Below are positions 19,296-26,762 of a stretch of 34,061 nucleotides of DNA, piece by piece. Position 1 is the stretch's first letter, and the number at the start of each line of letters is the position of its first letter. Below the pieces are notes generated by a model. It was given only the letters and a program-made list of their open reading frames with translations, had not been told where the DNA came from and searched no databases. Source of the DNA: an uncultured Lentisphaerota bacterium (GTDB lineage Bacteria; Verrucomicrobiota; Lentisphaeria; Oligosphaerales; CAITYL01); assembly GCA_903894975.1 (NCBI GenBank), contig CAITSE010000148.1, forward strand, positions 1 to 34,061. The letters run 5' to 3'. The position numbers were made by a program, and so were the translations under genes.

Positions 19296-21287
19296 ATGCC
19301 TCCCGATCTGATTATCTCCAACGCCCAGATCCCGGACTTTGAACACCGCGTCTGGGTCTCTGCCGACTTGGCCATCCGTGACGGCCGCATTGAAAGCGTG
19401 GCGCCGGCCGGCTCGCTCGCCGCCGCGGCCGCAACGGACCGACTCGATGCCGGCGGCGAGTGCATCGTCCCGGGGTTCATGGACGCGCACTGTCATATCG
19501 AGAGCTCGATGCTCACGCCCGAGGTGTTCGCCGAGGCCGTGTTCGCCCGCGGCACCACCGCCGTGTTCGCCGATCCGCATGAGATAGCCAATGTCTGCGG
19601 ACCGGATGGGGTCCGCTATTTTCTCGCCACCGCCGCCCGCACGCCGCTGGACCTATTCCTGGGCGTGCCGTCCTGTGTCCCAGCCCTGGACACGGAGGAA
19701 AGCTGCGGCCGGATCTCGCTCGATGACATTCGCGCCTTGCTCCCGGACCCGGGCATTTTCGGCCTGGCGGAAATAATGAATTTCCCCGGGATCATCCACG
19801 GCTTCGGCGACGCCCGGGCCAGGGTCGAGGCCGCCCTGGCCACCGGCAAGCTCGTCGACGGCCACTGCCCGGGCGTTACCGGCCGCGATCTCCAAGCCTA
19901 CATCAGCAACGGCCACATGGACGGCGTGGTCCGGATCTCCAGCGATCATGAGGCCATCACCGCGGACGAGACCCTGGAAAAGGCCGCGGCCGGCATGACG
20001 GTCATGCTCCGGTTCGGCAGCGCCTCGCGGGATCTGGACCGGCTCCTGCCGGAACTGCTCCGCCGCGGCGCAAACCTGGACGAGCATTTCGTGCTCTGCT
20101 CGGACGATCTCGATGCCGGAGACCTGCTGCGAGACGGGCACGTCGACCGGATCCTGCGGCGGGCCTGTGAATGGTTTACTGCCGCCAGGGTGCCGCGGGC
20201 GGAAGCCGCGCTCCGGGCGCTGGCTCTGGCCACGCGCGCCCCGGGCCGGCATTTCGCACTGTTCTTCCGCGGCACCAACCGCGCGCCCCGCGGCGAAGTC
20301 GCCCCCGGCTTCCAAGCCGACCTGGTCGCCCTCGCCGGCGACCCCGCCAATTTCACCGTCGCGTGGACCATGAAGGCTGGAAGCTTGTCAGGGGATGGCG
20401 TTCTCCCATCCCCCGACACCCCCTGGAGAGTGGCAGCGGCCACGTTACCATTTGGAAAGAGAGGAGTTGCGAAGTCCGCCGGCGGTTCCACGCGTGGTCA
20501 ACTTGCCACCGCCTCATCCGCCGGCGCACTTCGCAACTCCCGGCTGTTCAAAACGGAAACGGGTCGAAGACCCTCTCAGGGGGATTCAGGGGGGCGGAGA
20601 ACGCGCCCCCCTGACTCTTCGGATCCAGCGTTTGCGCCGTTCCTGAACACGGTGCGGTTGGCGACGGGGGATGTGCGGCCGGAGCGTTTTTTTGTGCCGG
20701 CGCCGGCGGGGTGCGGGGCGCGCGTCCGGGTCCGGATCATCGAGTTGGTGGCGGACAGTCTGGTCACACATGAGGGTGAGGCGGAGCTGCCGGTCCGTGA
20801 CGGCTTCATCCTGCCCGATCCGGAACAGGATATTGTGCGGCTGGCGGTGGTGGAACGGCACCGCGGCACGGGGCATGTCGGACTCGGGTTTGTCCGCGGC
20901 CTGGGGCTGCGCCGGGGCGTGCTGGCGACCACGGTCAGCCACGACAGCCACAATCTGATCCTGGCCGGGCTTGACCCGACGCAACTGGCCGCGGCCGCGG
21001 CGCGCCTGGCCGAACTCGGCGGCGGCATGCTCGCGCTCGACGATGACGGCACCGGCACCGAACTCCCGCTGCCCGTGGCCGGACTCATGACCGGGCTCGG
21101 TCTGGAGGCGACCGCCCGCGGCAAGGCCGCCCTGCTCGCCGGCGCGGCCAGGCTCGGGTCGCCCCTGCGCAACCCGTTCATGACCCTGAGCTTCCTGGCG
21201 CTCCCGGTCATTCCCGACCTCAAACTCACCACCCGCGGCCTATTCGACGCGCGCCAGTTCCAGAACGTCCCGCTGTGTTTAGACTGA
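19296..21287 (+). CDS. ade: Adenine deaminase carrying an in-frame repeat-derived insertion
   Basis: The enzyme deaminates adenine to hypoxanthine (EC 3.5.4.2) in purine salvage. From ATG 19296 the product has 663 residues against a usual 560-600. Metal-site motifs of the amidohydrolase fold are intact: AHCHIESSM, ADPHEIANVCG, DGHCPGVTGRD, ISSDHEAIT and LCSDDLDAGD. The C-terminal domain keeps ATTVSHDSHNLI and LPVAGLM. Between WTMKAGS and APFLNTVR about 60-70 extra low-similarity residues are encoded by the repeat element at 20420-20615, without breaking the frame. It lies in the linker before the C-terminal domain, so activity may survive. The frame is open upstream to 19227 only through a repeat, so 19296 is preferred. 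It follows cbiQ and cbiO. Confidence 0.9.
   Translation: MPPDLIISNAQIPDFEHRVWVSADLAIRDGRIESVAPAGSLAAAAATDRLDAGGECIVPGFMDAHCHIESSMLTPEVFAEAVFARGTTAVFADPHEIANVCGPDGVRYFLATAARTPLDLFLGVPSCVPALDTEESCGRISLDDIRALLPDPGIFGLAEIMNFPGIIHGFGDARARVEAALATGKLVDGHCPGVTGRDLQAYISNGHMDGVVRISSDHEAITADETLEKAAAGMTVMLRFGSASRDLDRLLPELLRRGANLDEHFVLCSDDLDAGDLLRDGHVDRILRRACEWFTAARVPRAEAALRALALATRAPGRHFALFFRGTNRAPRGEVAPGFQADLVALAGDPANFTVAWTMKAGSLSGDGVLPSPDTPWRVAAATLPFGKRGVAKSAGGSTRGQLATASSAGALRNSRLFKTETGRRPSQGDSGGRRTRPPDSSDPAFAPFLNTVRLATGDVRPERFFVPAPAGCGARVRVRIIELVADSLVTHEGEAELPVRDGFILPDPEQDIVRLAVVERHRGTGHVGLGFVRGLGLRRGVLATTVSHDSHNLILAGLDPTQLAAAAARLAELGGGMLALDDDGTGTELPLPVAGLMTGLGLEATARGKAALLAGAARLGSPLRNPFMTLSFLALPVIPDLKLTTRGLFDARQFQNVPLCLD
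20420..20615. repeat. Hairpin repeat element inside adenine deaminase (copy 1 of 2)
   Basis: The core is a 22-base inverted repeat, arms 20464-20485 and 20518-20539, with one mismatch and a 32-base spacer. It is followed by a conserved tail (CCGGCTGTTC, then GGAAACGGGTCGAAGACCCT and a G-rich and C-rich pair). Copy 2 lies at 32325-32512 with the same arm length and spacer length. Similarity extends some 40 bases upstream of the arms; the outer limits are approximate. This copy is translated as part of adenine deaminase. Confidence 0.85.
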
Positions 21288-21304
21288 TTTTGGATTGAGG
21301 GGAA

Positions 21305-21490
21305 TTTTAACAGAAGACGCAAAGACGCGAAGTTAAATCAAAGTTGACTCTCTCATGACGAATTTTCCGCAAAAAATTGCAACGAACGCACAAAACCGGG
21401 ATCTCCCAACTCTATGTGTTCTTTGTGTTCTTTTGTGGCAAAAATGGCATTCTTCCCAATCCAAAATCAAAAATCCAAAATCCAAAATTC
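21305..21490. repeat. Repeat-derived stretch before and inside the start of a secreted-protein gene
   Basis: Bases 21312-21332 (ACAGAAGACGCAAAGACGCG) are a unit of the family at 19189. Bases 21402-21445 contain TGTGTTCTTTGTGTTCTTTTG, and 21459-21490 contain tandem AAAATC/CAAAATCC words (AATCCAAAATCAAAAATCC and on). All resemble dispersed PVC intergenic repeats and are far lower in GC than the flanking genes. The 21355 reading frame passes through them. Confidence 0.65.
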
Positions 21491-22707
21491 TCCCCTGTCT
21501 CCTTCTTCTCCTGGCTCTGCTCTCGCGTCCTTGTCCCGCCGCCGATTCCCCCTATGACGGACTGGGCGAGGCGCGGCTGGAGAACCTCACCCTGCGCTAT
21601 TCACCGGAAGCAGACAAGGTGGCGGGGCCGCTCGGCCGTTACCTGGACAAGCTGATGCCCCAGTTCGGTGAATATCTTCGCGACAATCTGCGCAAAGCCG
21701 GCGCGGACGCCGTCGGGCACGAAACGGAGGACGTCACCTGGATCGCCCGCGAACTGGCGCTGCCGGGATCGACGCCGCGCATGACGGAAGTCTACCGCCA
21801 TTTCAGCCGCCAGTGGTATGAATCCCTGGGCGCGCTCCTGGATTTCCACCGGGCCGTGATCTGGACGGACACGGACTTGGACCGCCGCGTCCGCGCCGGC
21901 GAACCCACGCCCGGCGCCGCCTGGGATCCCGCCCGCCGCGCCTGGCGACCGTCCTGGTTCTTCCATGTCCAGGGACATGTCGAAGGCCAAAAGCAGACAC
22001 TGGACTTCCTCCCCGCCAGTCCGGGTGCGACCCTGGAATTTGTACCGACCCTGATTTTCACCGCAAACGAGCTTAAGGATTCGGTCACGGCCGTGAGCCA
22101 GGGGCGGGGCATGATCCGATTGATCCTGGGCCAGGTCACCGACCCGGCGGGACCGCAAAACCTGTTCGCCGCGCAGATGCTGACCATGACCTGCCACGAA
22201 ACCGCCGAGTCCGCTCTGGTTGAAAACCGCGTTTCCGGGCCGGGCCGGCGCTGGATCGCCGAAGGCCTCGCCACCTGGCTCGGCCTGCGCCGGGTCGGGG
22301 ATCGACTGGGACCGGAGATGAGCGACCGTTCCTGGCAGCTCTCCCACAACCCCGCCGCCATGAACCGCGAACTGCCCCGCGTCGATCTTCTAGGCTGGCC
22401 CTCCGTCGAGGACGAAACCGCCACGGCGCCCAAAGGCGACCTGTTACTGGCCCATTACTATCTTGCGACCGAGATCATCCGCGAGGCCGCCAGACGTCAT
22501 GGTGACGACGTCTTCCGCCAGACCTTCGCCGCCCTGCCCAGCGCCGCCCCGGACGCCCCAGGCAAGCGTGATTCCCCCGAAACCTTCCTCCGCGTTTTCC
22601 AGAAAATCACCGGCACCGACCTGCGTTCGTACATCGAACCCGTCCGCCAACAACTCCTGGCCGGCCCGCCGACGCCGGCGGCCGCTCCGGCCGCGCCTGG
22701 GCCGTGA
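21355..22707 (+). CDS. Secreted protein with degenerate gluzincin-type peptidase motif
   Basis: From ATG 21355 the product has 450 residues. Residues 1-45 come from repeat DNA; the hydrophobic segment ILPCLLLLLALLSRPCPAAD (about residues 45-64) looks like a signal peptide, so a downstream non-ATG start is possible, for example TTG 21433. The mature part contains MTCHETAESALVENRV...GRRWIAEGLATWLGL. This layout is that of peptidase MA-like zinc enzymes (HExxH, then a WLxEGLA helix), but here the motif is HETAE (281-285), with Glu in place of the second zinc-binding His. Glu303 of AEGLA is kept. It is probably an inactive or altered peptidase acting outside the cytoplasm. The family was not identified with certainty. 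Confidence 0.65.
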   Translation: MTNFPQKIATNAQNRDLPTLCVLCVLLWQKWHSSQSKIKNPKSKILPCLLLLLALLSRPCPAADSPYDGLGEARLENLTLRYSPEADKVAGPLGRYLDKLMPQFGEYLRDNLRKAGADAVGHETEDVTWIARELALPGSTPRMTEVYRHFSRQWYESLGALLDFHRAVIWTDTDLDRRVRAGEPTPGAAWDPARRAWRPSWFFHVQGHVEGQKQTLDFLPASPGATLEFVPTLIFTANELKDSVTAVSQGRGMIRLILGQVTDPAGPQNLFAAQMLTMTCHETAESALVENRVSGPGRRWIAEGLATWLGLRRVGDRLGPEMSDRSWQLSHNPAAMNRELPRVDLLGWPSVEDETATAPKGDLLLAHYYLATEIIREAARRHGDDVFRQTFAALPSAAPDAPGKRDSPETFLRVFQKITGTDLRSYIEPVRQQLLAGPPTPAAAPAAPGP

Positions 22708-22731
22708 GTGTTTCCTGTCGGGCAAAAACAT

Positions 22732-22824
22732 GATCCGTCAGATCCGTCAGATCCGACTGATCCGACGGATCTGGCCACCATCGTTGCCTAGCACCACCAA
22801 CCCGGTTCCGGCTTGGCCGGGCTA
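22732..22824. repeat. 9-base tandem repeat followed by a TAGCCCGGCCAAGCCGG unit
   Basis: Bases 22732-22767 are four tandem copies of a 9-base unit (GATCCGTCA, GATCCGTCA, GATCCGACT, GATCCGACG), with a fifth degenerate copy. Bases 22782-22824 carry, on the minus strand, TAGCCCGGCCAAGCCGGAAC followed later by GTGGTGCTAGGCAACG. The same arrangement recurs at 27344-27410, and the first part alone at 24161-24180. Confidence 0.75.
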
Positions 22825-22921
22825 AGGATTTCCAACCTCCGGCGGGGGGGTTATAGTATCCCTTCCCTCGGATCGGCAACCCTGTGCAGAGAGGCCGCAA
22901 TGGCGGCCGGAATCTGGAGCC

Positions 22922-24163
22922 ATGAACGATTCGGAGCGCATTGTCATCACCGGCATCGGCCTGGCCTCACCCAACGGCAATAACCTGGACGAATTCCGGG
23001 CCAACCTGCTGGCCGGGGTTTCCGGCGTGGAAAAATACACCATCCGGCACGTCGGCGAAACCCTGGCCGGCGTCTGCCATTTCGACCCGCTCAAGTACCA
23101 GAAGCGCAAAGACCTGCGCACCGGAACTCGCGCCGGATCCATCGCCGTCTACACCGCCAACGAAGCGGTGCGCGACGCGCGACTGGACTGGCCCGGGCTC
23201 GACAAGACCCGCGTCGGCGTCTTCCTCGGCATCACCGAACACGGCAATGTCGAAACCGAAAACGAAATCCACCAGCTCAGCCAGTTCAACTACGACATCA
23301 AATACTGGTCGCACTACCACAACCCCCGCACCGTGGCCAACAACCCCGCCGGCGAGGTGACCATCAATCTCGGGATCACCGGCCCCCACTACACCATCGG
23401 CGCCGCCTGTGCCGCCGGCAACCTGGGCTGCATCCAGGGGCTCCAGCAGCTCCTGCTCGGCGAGGTGGACGTGGCCCTGAGCGGCGGCGTCTCGGAAAGC
23501 ATCCACACCTTCGGCATCTTCGCCAGCTTCAAAAGCCAGGGCGCCCTGGCCGAACACGCCGACCCGACCAAGGCCAGCCGCCCCTTCGATCTCAAGCGCA
23601 ACGGCATCGTCATCGCCGAGGGCGGCGGCGTCTTTGTCATGGAACGGCTGTCCGACGCCAAGCGCCGCGACGCCAAGATCTACGGCGAGATCGCCGGCTA
23701 CTCCGTCATGTCCGACGCCACCGATTTCGTCCTGCCCAACCCCGAGCGCCAGGCCCAGTGCATGCAGCATGCCATCCGCCGCGCCAAGCTCGAACCGCGG
23801 GACATCCACCTGGTCAACACCCATGCCACCGGCACCAAAATGGGGGACATCCAGGAGTGCCAGGCCATCCGCACCGTGTTCGGCCCGGACTGCGTCAACA
23901 CCTATTACAACAACACCAAGGGCTACATCGGCCACGCCATGGGCGCCGCCGGCGTCCTGGAACTCGCGGGCAACCTCCCGGCCTTCTACGACAACATTGT
24001 CCACCCCGCCATCAATGTGGACGAACTCGACCCCGAGTGCGCGCTGCCCAACCTGGTCCTCAACCACCCCCGCCGCGTCGACCGGGTCGACACGATCCTC
24101 AACAACTCCTTCGGCATGGTCGGCATCAACTCCGTCCTGGTCGTTCGCCGCTACGTCCCCTAG
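22922..24163 (+). CDS. Stand-alone beta-ketoacyl synthase, FabF/KAS II-like
   Basis: The 413-residue product is a condensing enzyme of the thiolase fold. The catalytic triad is complete: Cys163 in GAACAAGNLG, His301 in NTHATGTKMGD and His338 in KGYIGHAMGAAG, nearly the FabF positions. It would add a two-carbon unit from malonyl-ACP to an acyl-ACP. No acyl carrier protein, ketoreductase or acyltransferase gene is adjacent, and residues 105-145 (TEHGNVETENEIHQLSQFNY and on) are unlike standard FabF, so a special lipid or polyketide-like product is possible rather than bulk fatty-acid synthesis. The TAG stop is the first three bases of a repeat unit at 24161. Confidence 0.88.
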   Translation: MNDSERIVITGIGLASPNGNNLDEFRANLLAGVSGVEKYTIRHVGETLAGVCHFDPLKYQKRKDLRTGTRAGSIAVYTANEAVRDARLDWPGLDKTRVGVFLGITEHGNVETENEIHQLSQFNYDIKYWSHYHNPRTVANNPAGEVTINLGITGPHYTIGAACAAGNLGCIQGLQQLLLGEVDVALSGGVSESIHTFGIFASFKSQGALAEHADPTKASRPFDLKRNGIVIAEGGGVFVMERLSDAKRRDAKIYGEIAGYSVMSDATDFVLPNPERQAQCMQHAIRRAKLEPRDIHLVNTHATGTKMGDIQECQAIRTVFGPDCVNTYYNNTKGYIGHAMGAAGVLELAGNLPAFYDNIVHPAINVDELDPECALPNLVLNHPRRVDRVDTILNNSFGMVGINSVLVVRRYVP

Positions 24164-24180
24164 CCCGGCCAAGCCGGAAC
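24161..24180 (+). repeat. TAGCCCGGCCAAGCCGG repeat unit supplying a stop codon
   Basis: These 20 bases match the units at 22805-22824 (minus strand) and 27344-27362. The unit's first three bases are the stop codon of the ketoacyl synthase gene. Confidence 0.75.
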
Positions 24181-24201
24181 TGCGGATGATGAGAGGGGAT
24201 T

Positions 24202-24264
24202 GCCCGCTCCATCACTGTCGCGGCTCGGATGGTCCGTCAGAGCCGCGACAGTAATGGCGCGGGC
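24202..24264. repeat. 25-base inverted repeat (long hairpin) downstream of the ketoacyl synthase gene
   Basis: Arms at 24202-24226 and 24240-24264 pair over 25 bases with two mismatches around a 13-base loop (GGATGGTCCGTCA). The inner 13 base pairs (CTGTCGCGGCTC region) are perfect. No T tract follows, so it is not a typical intrinsic terminator. It looks like a dispersed palindromic repeat, but no second copy is in the window. Confidence 0.75.
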
Positions 24265-24334
24265 CGTCTGACGGAGAGCCGGGTCTGATGGTAGTTTGAC
24301 TCGGATCTGTCATGAATCGATCAGGCTAACCCCC

Positions 24335-24374
24335 GTTCGACGTTGGACGTTCAACGTTCGATGTTCAACGTTCG
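24335..24374. repeat. Second copy of the GAACGTTGAACGT-type repeat (right half)
   Basis: The sequence (GTTCGACGTTGGACGTTCAA, then CGTTCGATGTTCAACGTTCG) matches the right half of the element at 6555-6592. As there, it ends just before a start codon, here 15 bases upstream of ATG 24389, and no Shine-Dalgarno lies in the remaining gap. Confidence 0.8.
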
Positions 24375-24388
24375 TTTTTTCTTCACCC

Positions 24389-25633
24389 ATGAAAACCGTT
24401 GCCATCCTGATTTTCCTGGTCAGTTACGCCGGCATTGCCTTCGGCGCGCTGCCGCGGTTGGCCCTGGACCGGACCGGGTTCGCGCTCCTCGGCGCCATCG
24501 CCATGGTCGCCGCCGGGGTGCTGCCGGTTGACACCGCACTCCACGCCATCGACACCTCGACCATCCTCCTGCTCTACGGCCTGATGGTCGTCTCCTCCCA
24601 GTTCCGCCTCGGCGGCTTTTACACCTGGACGGCGTGGCGCATCACCCGGCACATGGACAAGCCGGAGCGCTTCCTCCTGCTGCTGATGGCGGTGAGCGCC
24701 GGTCTCTCCGCCGTGCTGGCCAATGACATCGTCTGCCTGGCCTTCACCCCGATCCTGGCCGTCGCCCTGCTGCGGGCGGGACTGAACCCCGTCCCCTTCC
24801 TGCTCGGCCTGGCCATCTCCAGCAACATCGGTTCGGCGGCGACCATCATCGGCAATCCCCAGAACATGCTGATCGGCCAGAAACTACACCTGGACTTCGG
24901 CCTCTTCCTGCTCTGGTGCCTGCCGCCCGCCCTGGTCAGCCTGGCCCTGGCCTACGGCATCCTGCTCTGGAACTACCGCGGCGGCCGCCTGCGGACGGCG
25001 CAACCCGGCACGGTCGCGGCCGGGGCCGGAACCCCGGCGGCGGACTGGCCGGAACTAAACCGGCACCAGACCGCCAAGGGCATCGCCGTCACCGTCTGCC
25101 TGATCCTGCTCTTCTTCACCGGGGTGCCGCGGGAAGTGACCGCCCTGGCCGCCGCCGGGTTCCTGCTCTGCAGCCGGCAGATGAAGAGCCGGTCGCTGCT
25201 GGGACTGGTCGACTGGCACCTGATCACCCTGTTCTGCGGCCTGTTCATCATCATCTGCGGCTTCAACGCCACAGGCGTGCCGCAGCAGTTCATCGACTCG
25301 CTCGCGAAGCACGGCTGGAAGCTCGGGGCGCCGCACGTGCTAGCCTGGGTGTCCCTGGGCCTGAGCAATCTGGTGAGCAATGTGCCGGCGGTCATGCTGC
25401 TGGTGCACGCCATGAATCCGCAGATGCCGGTTCAGGGCTATGTCCTGGCTCTGTCCAGCACGTTCGCCGGCAACCTGATCCTGCTGGGCAGCATCGCCAA
25501 CCTGATCGTGGTCGAGCAGGCCCGGGCCTTCGGCATCACCATCAGTTTCAAGGAGCACGCCAAAACCGGCGTGATGGTGACCCTGGCCTCCATGGCCGTC
25601 CTGCTCCTCTGGCTGCGCTTCGCGCCGTATTGA
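24389..25633 (+). CDS. SLC13/ArsB-NhaD superfamily ion permease
   Basis: The 414-residue inner-membrane protein has about eleven hydrophobic spans. Both pseudo-symmetric halves carry the family hairpin motifs: AISSNIGSAATIIGNPQNML (about residues 148-167) and GLSNLVSNVPAVMLLVHAMN in the second half, followed by FAGNLILLGSIANLIVVEQA. These motifs occur in the citrate/dicarboxylate, arsenite and Na+/H+ (NhaD) branches; the sequence does not decide among them. The ATG at 24389 follows a repeat; an upstream ATG at 24296 would add repeat-encoded residues and is rejected. It appears to stand alone. Confidence 0.85.
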   Translation: MKTVAILIFLVSYAGIAFGALPRLALDRTGFALLGAIAMVAAGVLPVDTALHAIDTSTILLLYGLMVVSSQFRLGGFYTWTAWRITRHMDKPERFLLLLMAVSAGLSAVLANDIVCLAFTPILAVALLRAGLNPVPFLLGLAISSNIGSAATIIGNPQNMLIGQKLHLDFGLFLLWCLPPALVSLALAYGILLWNYRGGRLRTAQPGTVAAGAGTPAADWPELNRHQTAKGIAVTVCLILLFFTGVPREVTALAAAGFLLCSRQMKSRSLLGLVDWHLITLFCGLFIIICGFNATGVPQQFIDSLAKHGWKLGAPHVLAWVSLGLSNLVSNVPAVMLLVHAMNPQMPVQGYVLALSSTFAGNLILLGSIANLIVVEQARAFGITISFKEHAKTGVMVTLASMAVLLLWLRFAPY

Positions 25634-25754
25634 GATTGCCCGGGGGTGGGCGTTTTCATCCCAAACAAATGCCAGCCGCGCGGCCGGCGGGTGCTCAGAG
25701 CCGCAATGCTTGTACCGTGCTTGGAGGAGAACATCCCGAAGGGATATCAGCCGG

Positions 25755-25954
25755 TAGCCGGTGGTTGAGCGAAGCCTGGCGAGTGACACCACCGGTTGGA
25801 CGCCCCCCGACGTTTGCACCCCGGCAGGGGTGCCAGAAAGAAGGCCGCCACTCCGCGACGCCACGGCCGTCTCCCGGACCGCTGGCACCCCTGCCGGGGT
25901 GCGGACATTCTTCTCCGGATGACCGGTGGTGTCGCTGCGCTCAACCACCGGCTA
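25755..25954. repeat. 200-base nested inverted-repeat element
   Basis: The outer arms are 25755-25796 (TAGCCGGTGGTTGAGCG ... ACACCACCGGT) and 25922-25954, identical in pairing except for an extra segment of about ten bases in the left arm. Nested inside is a perfect 21-base inverted pair at 25816-25836 and 25882-25902 (GCACCCCGGCAGGGGTGCC), each arm of which is itself palindromic (CACCCC/GGGGTG). It carries no transposase or ORF of its own. The words resemble a family common in Verrucomicrobia/Planctomycetes (recalled, not searched). It lies between the convergent permease gene and the small membrane-protein gene. Confidence 0.85.
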
Positions 25955-25978
25955 CAGGCGTTGACACCTCCGGTGTCA

Positions 25979-26182
25979 TCAAGAACCGAAAAATCCTTGC
26001 CGCCATGCAAAGACCGTAAAGCCGACCAACGGCAACTGCAGCAAAATGCCGCCGACAATAAACACCATCCGCGGAGCCACCACATGCACCAAGGAGTCGA
26101 AATTGTCGCCGCGCACCCCCCGGAGCAGCAACCACAAGCCCCAGAAGGAACAGAGGCCGAACGCGATGAATCCTCCGCCCAT
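25979..26182 (-). CDS. Small two-helix membrane protein
   Basis: The 67-residue product (MGGGFIAFGLCSFWGLWLLL ... WRQGFFGS) has two clear membrane segments, residues 5-23 and 39-60, joined by a short polar loop (RGVRGDNFDSLVHVVAPR). The compact layout with charged loop residues is what a real small membrane protein would show, but no family was recognised and the SD (GGGAAG just upstream) is modest. The stop is followed by a small hairpin (TGACACC/GGTGTCA, 25962-25978). It lies 150 bases downstream of rpsI beyond a terminator, so it needs its own promoter. Confidence 0.5.
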   Translation of the reverse strand: MGGGFIAFGLCSFWGLWLLLRGVRGDNFDSLVHVVAPRMVFIVGGILLQLPLVGFTVFAWRQGFFGS

Positions 26183-26245
26183 CGCTTCCCGGGCCGTACT
26201 GGCTACAGCCTAACCACCTGCTTCCCCCCCCCGTTTCCGCCCGAC

Positions 26246-26281
26246 AAAAAACCCGGGCCGCGGTGAGGCGGTCCGGGTTTT
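26246..26281 (-). terminator. Rho-independent terminator of the rplM-rpsI operon
   Basis: On the minus strand, 51 bases past the rpsI stop, a 14-base stem (AAAACCCGGACCGC / GCGGCCCGGGTTTT, one mismatch) with a six-base loop is followed by a run of Ts (six including the stem end). It is the clearest intrinsic terminator in the window. Confidence 0.85.
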
Positions 26282-26331
26282 GTGGGTTCCCAAGCCCGGC
26301 GTTGCGGCCGGGCTGGGGAGGCGCGGACGGA

Positions 26332-26733
26332 TCAGCGCTTGGAGAACTGGAAGCGGCGGCGGGCGCCGGGCTGACCGTATTTCTTACGTTCCTTGACACG
26401 CGCATCGCGGGTCAGGAGACCGGCGGTCTTGAGCGTTGCGCGGAGCTCGGCCTGAACCAGCAGCAGGGCGCGGGAGATGCCATGACGCAGGGCGAAGGCC
26501 TGACCCATCTGGCCACCGCCGGCGATGTTGGCGACCACGTCGTACTTATCGGTCGTGCCGGTGATGACCTGCGGCTGCAAGACATAGTGCCGGAGCACAT
26601 CGGTCGGGAAGTAGTTTTCCAGCTTCCGGCCATTGATTTCGATCTTGCCGGAACCAGGGCGGAGGCGAACGCGGGCGGAAGCCTCTTTGCGGCGGCCGAT
26701 CGCGCAAAACTCTTCAATCGTCTTAGTAGCCAT
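26332..26733 (-). CDS. rpsI: 30S ribosomal protein S9 (uS9)
   Basis: uS9 contacts the P-site tRNA anticodon with its C-terminal tail. The 133-residue product has [20 protein letters not shown] near the start, [19 protein letters not shown] in the middle, and the conserved basic end [19 protein letters not shown]. It follows rplM after 29 bases with an SD-like GAGGA, the standard two-gene operon. Confidence 0.97.
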   Translation of the reverse strand: MATKTIEEFCAIGRRKEASARVRLRPGSGKIEINGRKLENYFPTDVLRHYVLQPQVITGTTDKYDVVANIAGGGQMGQAFALRHGISRALLLVQAELRATLKTAGLLTRDARVKERKKYGQPGARRRFQFSKR

Positions 26734-26762
26734 CAGAAGGAATCCTCACACCACAGTTGCAT

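Noticed and set aside
22732-22776. Short tandem repeats as a possible CRISPR array
   Set aside because: The 9-base units are contiguous with no spacers; no cas genes are in the window.
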